Part shown: positions 52,645 to 60,134 of the stretch, piece by piece
How the letters are laid out: each line of letters starts with the position of its first letter
How positions within the stretch are numbered: position 1 is the first letter of the stretch
Assembly (NCBI GenBank): GCA_036389275.1
Contig: DASVQE010000068.1
Location: 1 to 64,000 of the forward strand
Source: QHVT01 sp036389275
Lineage (GTDB): Bacteria; Acidobacteriota; Thermoanaerobaculia; Gp7-AA8
Direction of reading: 5' to 3'
Length of the DNA: 64,000 bases
Notes under the pieces: generated by a model
Told to the model about the DNA's origin: nothing
What the model saw: only the letters and a program-made list of their open reading frames with translations
Databases searched by the model: none
Translations under genes and position numbers: made by a program

Positions 52645-52795
52645 GTGAAGCTCCTTCCTGGAACGGATCGACAGCATGGTGAGAACCGGCGTGCTGCATT
52701 CCGTCGGGTCGGAGCCGGCAGCGAATGTGGCTTGCCGGGCCATCATACGCCCGCGGGCGTGAACGACTCGCAAAAGGCTCCAGCCGAGCGCGACG
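52645..52795 (-). promoter_or_regulatory. 151-base leader with 14-bp palindrome and -10-like TATGAT
   Basis: Upstream of the ice-binding-like gene, a perfect palindrome ACGCCCGCGGGCGT (52747-52760) abuts TATGAT read on the minus strand (52747-52742). About 97 bases of leader follow and can form a GCCCGGC/GCCGGC hairpin. A regulator binding the palindrome would block RNA polymerase. No convincing -35 and no match to a riboswitch class that I know were found. Confidence 0.4.
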
Positions 52796-53083
52796 TCACG
52801 CAGCCAGCGCGATCGCCGCGCCGATCGCCAGCAGCAGCGCGCTCACGGTGAAGGCGAGCCAGATCCGCTCGCCGCGCCGCGCCGCGACGATGGCGATGAC
52901 GACGGCGGCAGCGCTGCACGCCGCGATCGCCCACCCTGCCTGCTGCATCGCCGCGTAGGACGCGAGGGCCACGGCAAAGTGGTCGTCGTGACCGCGCGGC
53001 TCCGGGACGCGCGCGATCAACACGATGGCGGCGACGACGCCGGCGACGTCGAGCACGAGGGCGAGCGCGGAGAGCTTCCGCAT
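52796..53083 (-). CDS. small three-helix membrane protein
   Basis: The 95-residue product is unrecognised and has three hydrophobic segments (ALALVLDVAGVVAAIVLIA, GWAIAACSAAAVVIAIVAA and WLAFTVSALLLAIGAAIALAA). Its ATG overlaps the stop of the sigma-like gene upstream (TGATG; GTG 53086 is an alternative). It is therefore translated together with that gene and may be a membrane partner of it, in the manner of a sigma / anti-sigma pair. That role is inference from position only. Confidence 0.6.
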   Translation of the reverse strand: MRKLSALALVLDVAGVVAAIVLIARVPEPRGHDDHFAVALASYAAMQQAGWAIAACSAAAVVIAIVAARRGERIWLAFTVSALLLAIGAAIALAA

Positions 53084-53415
53084 CACGGCGCGGCGTACCG
53101 GCGGCGGACGTGGCGGAGCAGATGAGCGACCTCATGCGCCGCTGCGCCCGACGCCGCCGCGATCTCCTCGACGCGCCGACCCTCGAGGTAGTGAAGACGC
53201 GCGATCTCGCGCAGACGCACCGGCATGCGCGCAAGCGCCCGCTCCGCCCGCCCCGACTCCCGCCACCACGCCCGCGCCACCACGCACGTGAACGCCGCGA
53301 GCATGCCCACCTCGTCGCTCTTCGCGACCGCCGCCGCCCGCCCGACCAGCATCGCCGCCTCATCGTGCGTCGCGCCGAAACGGCGCATGGCCCAGGAGAC
53401 GACCCGCTCGTGCAT
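53083..53415 (-). CDS. short sigma-70 region 4-like protein
   Basis: The 110-residue protein ends with a segment resembling sigma region 4: LARMPVRLREIARLHYLEGRRVEEIAAASG followed by a recognition-helix-like AAAHEVAHLLRHVRRRYA. The N-terminal half is helical and does not contain a recognisable region 2. It may be a truncated sigma factor or a small DNA-binding regulator. The start is ATG 53415; a TTG at 53430 is also in frame. It overlaps the small membrane protein gene. Confidence 0.55.
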   Translation of the reverse strand: MHERVVSWAMRRFGATHDEAAMLVGRAAAVAKSDEVGMLAAFTCVVARAWWRESGRAERALARMPVRLREIARLHYLEGRRVEEIAAASGAAAHEVAHLLRHVRRRYAAP

Positions 53416-53501
53416 GCCGCCATCGTGCAATCAGCGCGCGAGTAGCGTCAACTGCGTGGGCGGATCGGAGCATCACTACGGGGTCCGCACGACGAATCGC
53501 A

Positions 53502-53602
53502 CGTCGACACGAACGATCCGCTCGCGAAGGCCGTCACGCGTGTCACCGCGAACGACTGCACGCCGCGCGGCCGCCCGCCGCAGCGCGTCGACACGAACGA
53601 TC
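53502..53602. repeat. 17-bp direct repeat pair in the spacer 53416-53618
   Basis: CGTCGACACGAACGATC occurs at 53502-53518 and again at 53586-53602, 84 bases apart. The spacer between the PPTase stop and the sigma-like gene otherwise holds no convincing coding sequence, hairpin or promoter. The 84-base period is a multiple of three, so the pair could be a relic of a coding repeat. Confidence 0.5.
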
Positions 53603-53618
53603 GGGTCGCGGGTGGCAA

Positions 53619-54218
53619 TCAGGGTTCGACCACCGTCAACCGCGCCGCCGCATCGCGCACCACCACCGCCGCGCGGTGCGCGGCGGTGGGTGCTAGCGTG
53701 AACGAGCTCCAGGCGTTGGCGTCGTCGTCGCTGCAGACGAGGCGATCGCCGGCGAAGCCGAAGGACTGGAGGTCGATCGAGAGGCCGCGGCCGCGGGCTT
53801 TTACGTAGGCCTCCTTCAGCGTCCAGCGCTCGAAGAAGGACCGGGCGTCGCCGGGCCAGGCGTGCAGTTCTTCGGCGGTGAAGACGGCCTTCGCGAGCAG
53901 GTCGTCGACGGGGCGGATGCGCTCGACGTCGACGCCGACGTCGGCTTCGCGCGTGACGGCGACGGCGACCATGCCTTCGGTATGCGAGAGGTTGAAGCGC
54001 AGGGTGCGGTCGGAAAGCTCGGGACGGCCGTTTGCGTCTCGTGCAAACAGCGGATTGCGGCCGAGGTAGGCGGTCAGCGTCGCGTGCAGAAACGCGTGCG
54101 CGGCGAGGTAGAGCGTGCGGTCGCGCTCGAAGACGAAGCGCGCGGCGATGGCGCGCTCCTCCTCCGACAGCAGCGACACGTCGCACGTCCACGGCGGCGT
54201 GGCCAGATGCACGTGCAC
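53619..54218 (-). CDS. Sfp-type 4'-phosphopantetheinyl transferase
   Basis: The enzyme moves phosphopantetheine from CoA to the conserved Ser of carrier proteins, here most likely the PKS ACPs. The 199-residue protein has LRFNLSHTEGMVAVAVT, VGVDVERIRP near 92-100 and the FERWTLKEAYVKARGRGL signature near 129-146. Mg2+ ligands Asp and Glu (GVDVE, WTLKE) are intact. The start is GTG 54218, 16 bases after the thioesterase stop. It closes the minus-strand accessory operon of the polyketide locus. Confidence 0.92.
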   Translation of the reverse strand: MHVHLATPPWTCDVSLLSEEERAIAARFVFERDRTLYLAAHAFLHATLTAYLGRNPLFARDANGRPELSDRTLRFNLSHTEGMVAVAVTREADVGVDVERIRPVDDLLAKAVFTAEELHAWPGDARSFFERWTLKEAYVKARGRGLSIDLQSFGFAGDRLVCSDDDANAWSSFTLAPTAAHRAAVVVRDAAARLTVVEP

Positions 54219-54234
54219 GGCGTGCGGCGGAAGC

Positions 54235-54918
54235 TCATCCGAGAGCGTCGAGCATCACCTCCGCGATCCGCGGCCACTGCTCGAACAGGAAGAAATGATT
54301 GCCCGGCAGCCGGTGCAGCGCGAGATCGAACACGGTCTGATTCTGCCAGGCGCGGGCATCGTCGAGCAGCACCTCGTCGCGCTCGCCGACGAAGACCGTG
54401 ACCGGCAGCGGCAGCGGCAACGCGGCCGGCGCGACGTAGGTTTCGATGGCCTGGAAGTCGGCGCGTACGACCGGCTCGAGCAGTTCCATCAACTCGTCGT
54501 TCTCCGCCACCTCGGGCGGCACGCCGCCGAGCTCGCGCAGCATCGCGCGGAACTGCGGCGACGGCAGCATCCAGCGGCGCTGCTTCCCCGGAATCGACGG
54601 CGACTGCCGGCCGGAGACGAACAGATGGCGCGGCGGCGGCAGGCGCTCGCGCAGCACGCGCCGCGCGAGCTCGTACGCGAGCGCCGCGCCCATGCTGTGG
54701 CCGAAGAGCGCGTAGTCGTCGTCGCGCAATCGCGAGCCGAGGCGCTCGAAGGCATCGTCCGCGAGCGCGGCCAGACTCGTGCGCAGCTCCTCGCCGCCGC
54801 GGCGCCCATGTCCCGGCAGCTCGTACACCTCCGCCTCGATGCGCGGCGCGAGACGCGCCTGCAATCCGCGGTACGCATGCGCGCTGCCGCCGGCGTAGGG
54901 AAAGCAGAAGAGTCTCAA
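54235..54918 (-). CDS. type II thioesterase
   Basis: The 227-residue alpha/beta hydrolase removes misprimed acyl groups from PKS/NRPS carrier domains. It begins RLFCFPYAGGSAHAYRGLQ, the family signature, followed by ELPGHGRR, the nucleophile Ser75 in FGHSMGAALAYE, and the catalytic His in LPGNHFFLFEQ near the C-terminus. Start TTG 54918 overlaps the preceding small gene's stop (TTGA). The longer open frame to 55326 is a shadow of the binding-protein gene. Confidence 0.92.
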   Translation of the reverse strand: MRLFCFPYAGGSAHAYRGLQARLAPRIEAEVYELPGHGRRGGEELRTSLAALADDAFERLGSRLRDDDYALFGHSMGAALAYELARRVLRERLPPPRHLFVSGRQSPSIPGKQRRWMLPSPQFRAMLRELGGVPPEVAENDELMELLEPVVRADFQAIETYVAPAALPLPLPVTVFVGERDEVLLDDARAWQNQTVFDLALHRLPGNHFFLFEQWPRIAEVMLDALG

Positions 54919-55124
54919 CGGTCGCGGCAGCAGGCGCAGTGGTCGGGCGGCAGGAGCGGCGCCGGCCGCGGCGGCGCCGGATCGGACGCGAGCACGAGCA
55001 GCACGCCGACCACCGGCGTAAAGATCACCGAGGCGAAGAGATAGCCCCAGAAGCCGAACTTTCGCGTTCTGCCGAGGAAGGCGACGATGATGGCGGCGAC
55101 GACGTAGAAGAAACCGAGTTCCAT
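54915..55124 (-). CDS. small membrane protein of the polyketide locus
   Basis: The 69-residue protein has two hydrophobic segments (MELGFFYVVAAIIVAFLG and WGYLFASVIFTPVVGVLLVLA) and a Pro-rich tail ending HCACCRDR with three Cys. A good GGAGG ribosome site five bases before ATG 55124 supports it. It overlaps the 3' end of the binding-protein gene by 100 bases and the thioesterase start by three bases. I do not recognise a family; the gene order suggests a link to export or membrane tethering. Confidence 0.6.
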   Translation of the reverse strand: MELGFFYVVAAIIVAFLGRTRKFGFWGYLFASVIFTPVVGVLLVLASDPAPPRPAPLLPPDHCACCRDR

Positions 55125-56611
55125 GGAGACCTCCGTGGTGCAGGCATGCCCTTGCGCGGGAGAAACGGGTCGTAGCTGGTGATGAAAATGCTCTTGTTGA
55201 CGATGTCGCCGTTCGGCAGAAACGAGACTCTGCGCCCTTCGAGGCCGACCAGCTCCTTGCCGGACACGAGACGCGTGGCGACGTCGTTGGGCGCCGCGGA
55301 GTTGGCGCTGGAGAACGCCTGCGCAAGCAGTCTCACCGCCTCGTAGGCCTGCAGCGCCGCCGACTCGTCGAACTGGCCTTTGTATCGGGCGCGCATGCGC
55401 GCCAGCAACGCCTCGGTGGGCGGATCGCCGGGACAATGCGCGGTGACGAGAAACATCAGGCCGGCCGGATCGCTCCACTGCGCGCCGGTCGGCAGATACG
55501 TGGCTTTGTTCTCGCCGAGGACGTACTCGCCGCGGCATTCGGCACCGCGCAGCCGCTGCGCCGGCGCGAGATTCATCTCGCCGAACAGCGGCATGTCCGG
55601 CCGCACCGCGCGCACCGCCTTGATCACGACCCAGGCGTTGCCCGGCACATCGTCGATGATCAGCGCGCCCTGCGGCAGATCGGGCGAGTCGCGCCGGAAC
55701 GCCTCGGTGAGATTCGCGCGCAGATCCTGCGTGCGCTGCAGATAGTTGCGCCAGGGATACGGCGCGAAGACGCCGTGGAACAGCTCGCGGCGCAGCTCGC
55801 CGAAGGCGCTCAGCTCCGGCTGCCGCAGATCCCACGAGTAGGTGTGCTCGTAGATCGTCTGGATGCCGCGATCCTCGAGCGCGGCGATCGTGTCGGTGGT
55901 GTGCGGCCGCAGCACGAACTCCGGCGCGCCCGAATGGAGGATGGCGATGCGGCGCTGCCCGCCGGCGCGCGCGGCGATGTTGCGCGCGAACGCATCCGAC
56001 ACCACATCCGCCAGCGCGTAGTCGTTCGGCGCGGTGCGGAAGACGTACTGAAAATCCTCACGCTCGGTGAGCGGCGGCGAGGTGGCGGAAGTGGCGAAGA
56101 AGAGGAGACCCATGTACTCGTACGCGACGGCGGCGCGCTCGGCGCCCGGCGAGCTCGTATGCCCGACCACCGCCAGCACGCCGGGATCGCGGGCGATACG
56201 GCGCGCGGTGTCGTCCTCGTCGGCGCCGGAGGCGACGTAGTGCGGCTCGATGACGAGCGGCACGCGCACGCGGCGCGCGCCGCGCTCGTCGTGCCGCACG
56301 ATCGTGAACGGCTCGCGCGCGTTGCCGTTGATCTCCGCGGCGGCGAGCGACGCGCCGAGGTAGAGGCTCTGGTCGCGCTTGCCGTTCACGGTGCGCCACA
56401 CCACGGCGATGCGCACGCGGTCGGCGGTCTGCGCGGCGTCGGAGCGCCAGGTGGCGATGGCGGAGTAGCGCGAGAACTCCGAGTTGGCGATCAGCACGTA
56501 GGAGATCACCACCACCACCGCGAACGCGGCGGCGATCAACCGCCATGGACGCGGCTCGCGCGCGCGCCGCGGCGGATCGGGACAGCACTCGCGACTGGGC
56601 GGCGCGGTCAC
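55025..56611 (-). CDS. membrane-anchored ABC-type substrate-binding protein (branched-chain amino acid type)
   Basis: The 528-residue protein has one N-terminal transmembrane helix (WRLIAAAFAVVVVISYVLIA, about 20-40). A type I periplasmic binding fold follows: GASLAAAEINGN, VLAVVGHTSSPGAERAAVAYEYMGLLFFA, FQYVFRTAPNDYALADVV. There is no cleavable signal or lipobox, so it stays anchored. No matching permease genes are nearby. The GTG start overlaps the SPFH gene stop (GTGA). The last about 33 residues overlap the small membrane gene and look non-conserved, so the functional C-terminus may be near FLPRKG. Confidence 0.82.
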   Translation of the reverse strand: MTAPPSRECCPDPPRRAREPRPWRLIAAAFAVVVVISYVLIANSEFSRYSAIATWRSDAAQTADRVRIAVVWRTVNGKRDQSLYLGASLAAAEINGNAREPFTIVRHDERGARRVRVPLVIEPHYVASGADEDDTARRIARDPGVLAVVGHTSSPGAERAAVAYEYMGLLFFATSATSPPLTEREDFQYVFRTAPNDYALADVVSDAFARNIAARAGGQRRIAILHSGAPEFVLRPHTTDTIAALEDRGIQTIYEHTYSWDLRQPELSAFGELRRELFHGVFAPYPWRNYLQRTQDLRANLTEAFRRDSPDLPQGALIIDDVPGNAWVVIKAVRAVRPDMPLFGEMNLAPAQRLRGAECRGEYVLGENKATYLPTGAQWSDPAGLMFLVTAHCPGDPPTEALLARMRARYKGQFDESAALQAYEAVRLLAQAFSSANSAAPNDVATRLVSGKELVGLEGRRVSFLPNGDIVNKSIFITSYDPFLPRKGMPAPRRSPWNSVSSTSSPPSSSPSSAERESSASGAISSPR

Positions 56612-57657
56612 GGCGTCCCCGTTCCCGCGCCGAGGAGAATCGGCACGTTGCCGGTGCCATTGCCGACCACCACCAGCTTCGCGTTCGGCGACTTGGCGAG
56701 CTCCTTCGTCGCCTCGATGCCGCGCCAGCGCAGCAGGTCGGGCGTGATCGAGCCGGCCAGGATCACGTTCGCCTGCGCCTCGAACTGTCTCATCATCACC
56801 TCGCGCTGCGCCGACTGGATCCGGAAGAGTTGCGCCTCGGCCTGCTGGTGATGCTCGATCTTGTCCTGGATCGACTTCTCGATCTGCGCCGGCAGCCGCG
56901 CCCGCATCAGCACCACCGCGTCGACACGCACGTACTTGCGCGAGATCTTCTCCGCGGCTTTGGAGATGATGTCGGCCAGAGCCATGTCCGTCTCCGGATC
57001 CTGCGCCGCTTCCGAGGCGCCGATCGGCGGCACCAGCGCACCGCCCGGCGCCTGGACATCCGCCACACCGATCGGCGCGGGCGACGCCAGCACCGGCAGC
57101 GCGGTCGCCGCCGAGGCCACGCCGACTGCTCCCGGCGCTGCCGCCGTCATCGGCAGAGGCCCGATGAGATTGGCGGCGCGATTGATCGAGTCGATGGCGA
57201 GGTTCGGCGTGTTCTTCCCCGTGTACAACTCCTCGGCCGTGCGGTTGCCGAGCTCGCGCCGCACCACCGCGAACACTTCCGGCACCACCACCTTCTCCAC
57301 ATAGCCGGGGCCGATCGTCGAGTGCAGCACGCCGACCATGCTCGCGTCGGGTCGGTAGCGGATCGACAGATCGAGCGTGACGTTCAGGCCGTCGCGCGTG
57401 AGCACGACCAGCGTCCGCTTCGTCTCCTGGATGCGGACGTTGTAGATGTACATCCGGTTCCACGGAAACAGCAGCCAGAGACCTTCGCCGTACACCCGGT
57501 CGACCACCGTGCCGCCGAACAGCGGGCGGTAGATGACGCCGGCCTCGCCCGAGCCGATGACGATGAAGATGCGCGGCGCGAGCAGGATGACGAAGAACAG
57601 CAGCACGAGCGCCGTCACCAGCAGCTCCGTGCGGTGGCGCCGGAGATAGTCCTTCAT
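56608..57657 (-). CDS. SPFH/band 7 domain membrane protein
   Basis: The 349-residue protein has an N-terminal transmembrane helix (ELLVTALVLLFFVILLAP). A prohibitin-like SPFH domain follows with VIYRPLFGGTVVDRVYGEGLWLLFPWNRMYIYNVRIQE and LTRDGLNVTLDLSIRYRPD. A Pro/Ala-rich insertion lies around residues 165-225, and a coiled coil with KSIQDKIEHHQQAEAQLFRIQSAQREVMM comes near the end. SPFH proteins form membrane microdomain scaffolds. Its ATG overlaps the exporter stop (ATGA). Presence inside a polyketide-exporter operon is unusual. Confidence 0.87.
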   Translation of the reverse strand: MKDYLRRHRTELLVTALVLLFFVILLAPRIFIVIGSGEAGVIYRPLFGGTVVDRVYGEGLWLLFPWNRMYIYNVRIQETKRTLVVLTRDGLNVTLDLSIRYRPDASMVGVLHSTIGPGYVEKVVVPEVFAVVRRELGNRTAEELYTGKNTPNLAIDSINRAANLIGPLPMTAAAPGAVGVASAATALPVLASPAPIGVADVQAPGGALVPPIGASEAAQDPETDMALADIISKAAEKISRKYVRVDAVVLMRARLPAQIEKSIQDKIEHHQQAEAQLFRIQSAQREVMMRQFEAQANVILAGSITPDLLRWRGIEATKELAKSPNAKLVVVGNGTGNVPILLGAGTGTP

Positions 57658-59267
57658 GCTCTCGCCTCCGCGATCCGTCCCTTGTCCATCTCGATGACGC
57701 GGTCGGCCACGCCCCAGTAGCGGTCGTCGTGCGTGACGGCGATGACGGTCTTTCCCTGTTCCTTCAGGCGCCGCAGGATCGTCGAGTAAAAGTATTCGCG
57801 GAAGTGCACGTCCTGATCGGCGGCCCACTCGTCGAAGACGTAGATCTGGCGGTCCTCGAGCAGCGCCGCGATCAGCGCCAGCCGCTTGCGCTGGCCGGTC
57901 GAGAGCGCGACCGTGGTGAAGCGGCCGTCGACGTAGTCGGTCTTCTCCTCGAGCTCCATTTCGGCGATGAGCCGGCGCACCTCGCGCTCATCCACCGCTT
58001 CCAATCCGTACAAACGATCGAACAGATGAAAGTCGGTGAAGATCGCCGAGATCAGCTCGCGATAGCCGCCGATGCTGCGCGCGTCGAGGTGGCGCTCGTC
58101 CACGCGCAGCCGTCCCTCGGACAGCGGATAGAGACCGGTCAGCACCTTGAGCAGCGTCGACTTGCCGGAGCCGTTGCCGCCGATGATGAACAGCATCTCG
58201 CCGCGGGTGATGGTGAGATCGAGCGGACCGATGCCGAAGTCCTCGTAGCGATAGACCCCGTCCTCGAGGACGATGCGCTCGAAGTCGGCGTACGGCGCGA
58301 CCTGCGCCTCCGACGCGGACGTGTCGTCGAGATTCGCATCGAGCCGCGCCTCGAGCTGATAGAGATTGTCGAGGGCCACGTTCGCGCGCGCCGTCATCGG
58401 CATCGAGCTGACGATCATCTCCAGCGGCGCCACGATGAAGAGCACGCCGGCGGTGACTTTCAGCACGATGCCGCTGTAGGTGTGGACGAAGCGCGGCAGC
58501 AGAAAAACGATCACGCCGATCAGCACGTACGCGAAGACGTGCGAGAACATCACGTCGGCCACGAAGCGCACGCCGAGCTTCGTCTTCAACTCCTCGGCGT
58601 CGACGGCCACCTCGCGAAAGGCCTCGAAGAGCGCGTCGCTCTTGCGGCGGTTCAGCTTCGTCTCCTTGAAGCCGTCGATGACGTGCGCCATCGTGTCGAG
58701 GAACTCTGCATCCTTCGCCGCCAGCCGCTGGAGGTCGCGATTGAGCGTGCGGCGGTGGATCTCGTAGACCACGACGGCCGCGGCGACGGCGACCAGGATG
58801 ATCCCGAACGAGAGCGGCGAGAGCCAGGCGATGTAGAGCAGCGCGAAGAGGAGCATGATCGCCTCCTGCGCGGCGTTGGTGATGATGAAGGCCGACTGCG
58901 AGATCAGGTTCGCGTCCTGGGCCACGGTCGTGTAGAGCTGCCCGCGCCCGAGACGCTCGATGAACGGAAGATCGGCGCGGCGGACCTTGTCGCAGATGCG
59001 CACGCGCAGCGCGCGCACCATCCGCTCGACGCGCGTGAGCATCTCGCGCAGCGCCTTGTCCTTGGCGATGATGAACACCAGGATGGCGACGACGTAGAGC
59101 GCCAGGATGCGCAGGCTGTGGTCTTCGTTCGCAGCCGCCGATGCTCCGGTGTTGATCAGCGCCAGCAGCGCGGCGTTCGACACGCCGGCCGCCACCGTCA
59201 TCCAGATGAGCGGCGTCCACGAGCCGGAGCGCTCGTGCCGCAGAAATTCAACGAGCGGGATGCGCAA
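57654..59267 (-). CDS. cyclic-peptide-type export ABC transporter (permease-ATPase fusion)
   Basis: The 537-residue half-transporter has an N-terminal six-helix permease (about 1-300) and a C-terminal ATPase: Walker A GGNGSGKSTLL, signature LSTGQRKRLALIAALL and Walker B IYVFDEWAADQD. The unusual FDEWAADQDVHFREYFY and the domain order match the SyrD/PvdE cyclic-peptide exporter branch. Start TTG 59267 follows a GGAGAAG ribosome site; no ATG fits. It heads an overlapping operon down to the phosphopantetheinyl transferase and probably exports the PKS product. Confidence 0.87.
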   Translation of the reverse strand: MRIPLVEFLRHERSGSWTPLIWMTVAAGVSNAALLALINTGASAAANEDHSLRILALYVVAILVFIIAKDKALREMLTRVERMVRALRVRICDKVRRADLPFIERLGRGQLYTTVAQDANLISQSAFIITNAAQEAIMLLFALLYIAWLSPLSFGIILVAVAAAVVVYEIHRRTLNRDLQRLAAKDAEFLDTMAHVIDGFKETKLNRRKSDALFEAFREVAVDAEELKTKLGVRFVADVMFSHVFAYVLIGVIVFLLPRFVHTYSGIVLKVTAGVLFIVAPLEMIVSSMPMTARANVALDNLYQLEARLDANLDDTSASEAQVAPYADFERIVLEDGVYRYEDFGIGPLDLTITRGEMLFIIGGNGSGKSTLLKVLTGLYPLSEGRLRVDERHLDARSIGGYRELISAIFTDFHLFDRLYGLEAVDEREVRRLIAEMELEEKTDYVDGRFTTVALSTGQRKRLALIAALLEDRQIYVFDEWAADQDVHFREYFYSTILRRLKEQGKTVIAVTHDDRYWGVADRVIEMDKGRIAEARA

Positions 59268-59310
59268 GCACCGCTTCTCCTCTCTCCGCGGCGTCCACGC
59301 CCCGGCGCAT

Positions 59311-59342
59311 GAACGGGCTCCGCCCCGCGGCGGAGCCCGTTC
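59311..59342. terminator. perfect 14-bp hairpin between DUF697 gene and exporter
   Basis: GAACGGGCTCCGCC (59311-59324) pairs perfectly with GGCGGAGCCCGTTC (59329-59342) around a CCGC loop. It lies between the DUF697 stop and the exporter start on the minus strand. No T-tract follows on either strand, so attenuation or mRNA processing is as likely as full termination. Confidence 0.55.
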
Positions 59343-59363
59343 CTTCAATCGCGGCGGCCGGCA

Positions 59364-59963
59364 CTAGGGAGTCGTGGCCGTGACGGTCGCACGCGCGCGC
59401 AGCTTCGCTTTTCCTTCCTCGTAGTAGTGGAGGAAGTAGGCGCGCATCTTGTCGGCGTCGAAGGTCAGCAGCGTGCCGCCGGTCTCGAAGTGCTCGATGA
59501 AGACCTTCCCGATCGCGTACGTCGACGCGCCGTAGAAGAGCGGGCCGGTCAGGATGCCGGCGGTGAAGCCGAGCACCGGCACCGCTTTCAGGTAGGTCGG
59601 GATCGCCGCGCCGCTCAGCGAGAAGATCCACTTCCGCACGGTCTCGCGGTCGAGCACGATGCCGTCGCCGAGGAGCGCGTAATGGCGCGCCAGGTCGTTG
59701 ATCATCATGATCTGCACGGCCGTGCAGGCGCCGAAGTCGAGCACCGGCACCGGCAGGACTCCCCAGAGAGCGGACCACCACATCTTCCGCGTCACGATCT
59801 CGTTGGCCGACTCGCGCCGGGCCTTGAGCACCGCCAGTTGCTGCATGTCGTTGCGCAGATGCGCCTCCGCCTCGGCGATCGACGGCGGCGGTCCCATCGG
59901 CGGCGGAACTGTCGAAGGCGGAACCGGGCCACCGCCCGGGACAACAGGATTTTTCTCGGTCAT
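59364..59963 (-). CDS. DUF697-like membrane-associated protein
   Basis: The 199-residue protein has a Pro-rich N-terminus (about 5-28). A helical domain follows with RRESANEIVTRKMWWSALWGVLPVPVLDFGACTAVQIMMINDLARHYA and LKAVPVLGFTAGILTGPLFYGASTYAIGKVFIEHF, the DUF697 pattern of paired hydrophobic helices. The family is linked to GTPase-associated membrane proteins, but none is adjacent. Ribosome site AAAGGAGA precedes ATG 59963. It diverges from the first PKS gene across 171 bases that hold an 18-base palindrome. Confidence 0.75.
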   Translation of the reverse strand: MTEKNPVVPGGGPVPPSTVPPPMGPPPSIAEAEAHLRNDMQQLAVLKARRESANEIVTRKMWWSALWGVLPVPVLDFGACTAVQIMMINDLARHYALLGDGIVLDRETVRKWIFSLSGAAIPTYLKAVPVLGFTAGILTGPLFYGASTYAIGKVFIEHFETGGTLLTFDADKMRAYFLHYYEEGKAKLRARATVTATTP

Positions 59964-59985
59964 ACATTCTCCTTTCGGTGACGTC

Positions 59986-60003
59986 ATTAATGCATGCAGT
60001 AAT
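59986..60003. promoter_or_regulatory. 18-base palindrome in the divergent polyketide promoter region
   Basis: ATTAATGCATGCAGTAAT is palindromic at 16 of 18 positions and AT-rich against a GC-rich background. It lies 22 bases upstream of the DUF697 start and about 130 upstream of the first PKS gene, a suitable place for an operator controlling both sides. The rest of the 171-base spacer shows no clear promoter hexamers. Confidence 0.5.
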
Positions 60004-60134
60004 GCCGGAAAGCCATAGACATTCCTTTCAGAAGCGGTAGGGATTTCCATCTTTCCGTCACTCCTCAAGTACCCGCGCAGGAGGCGATGAGAGAGCGTCG
60101 CCGCGGCGTCCCCGAACGAGAGAGAGAGAGACCG

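Noticed and set aside
52645..52795. Cyclic-di-GMP riboswitch in the ice-binding-like leader
   Set aside because: A GGCAAGCCAC stretch is reminiscent, but the conserved paired stems and tetraloop receptor of the GEMM class could not be traced by eye.
53476..54192. Alternative minus-strand gene overlapping the phosphopantetheinyl transferase
   Set aside because: The frame is Arg/Ala-rich shadow sequence, whereas the chosen frame carries the complete Sfp-type motifs.
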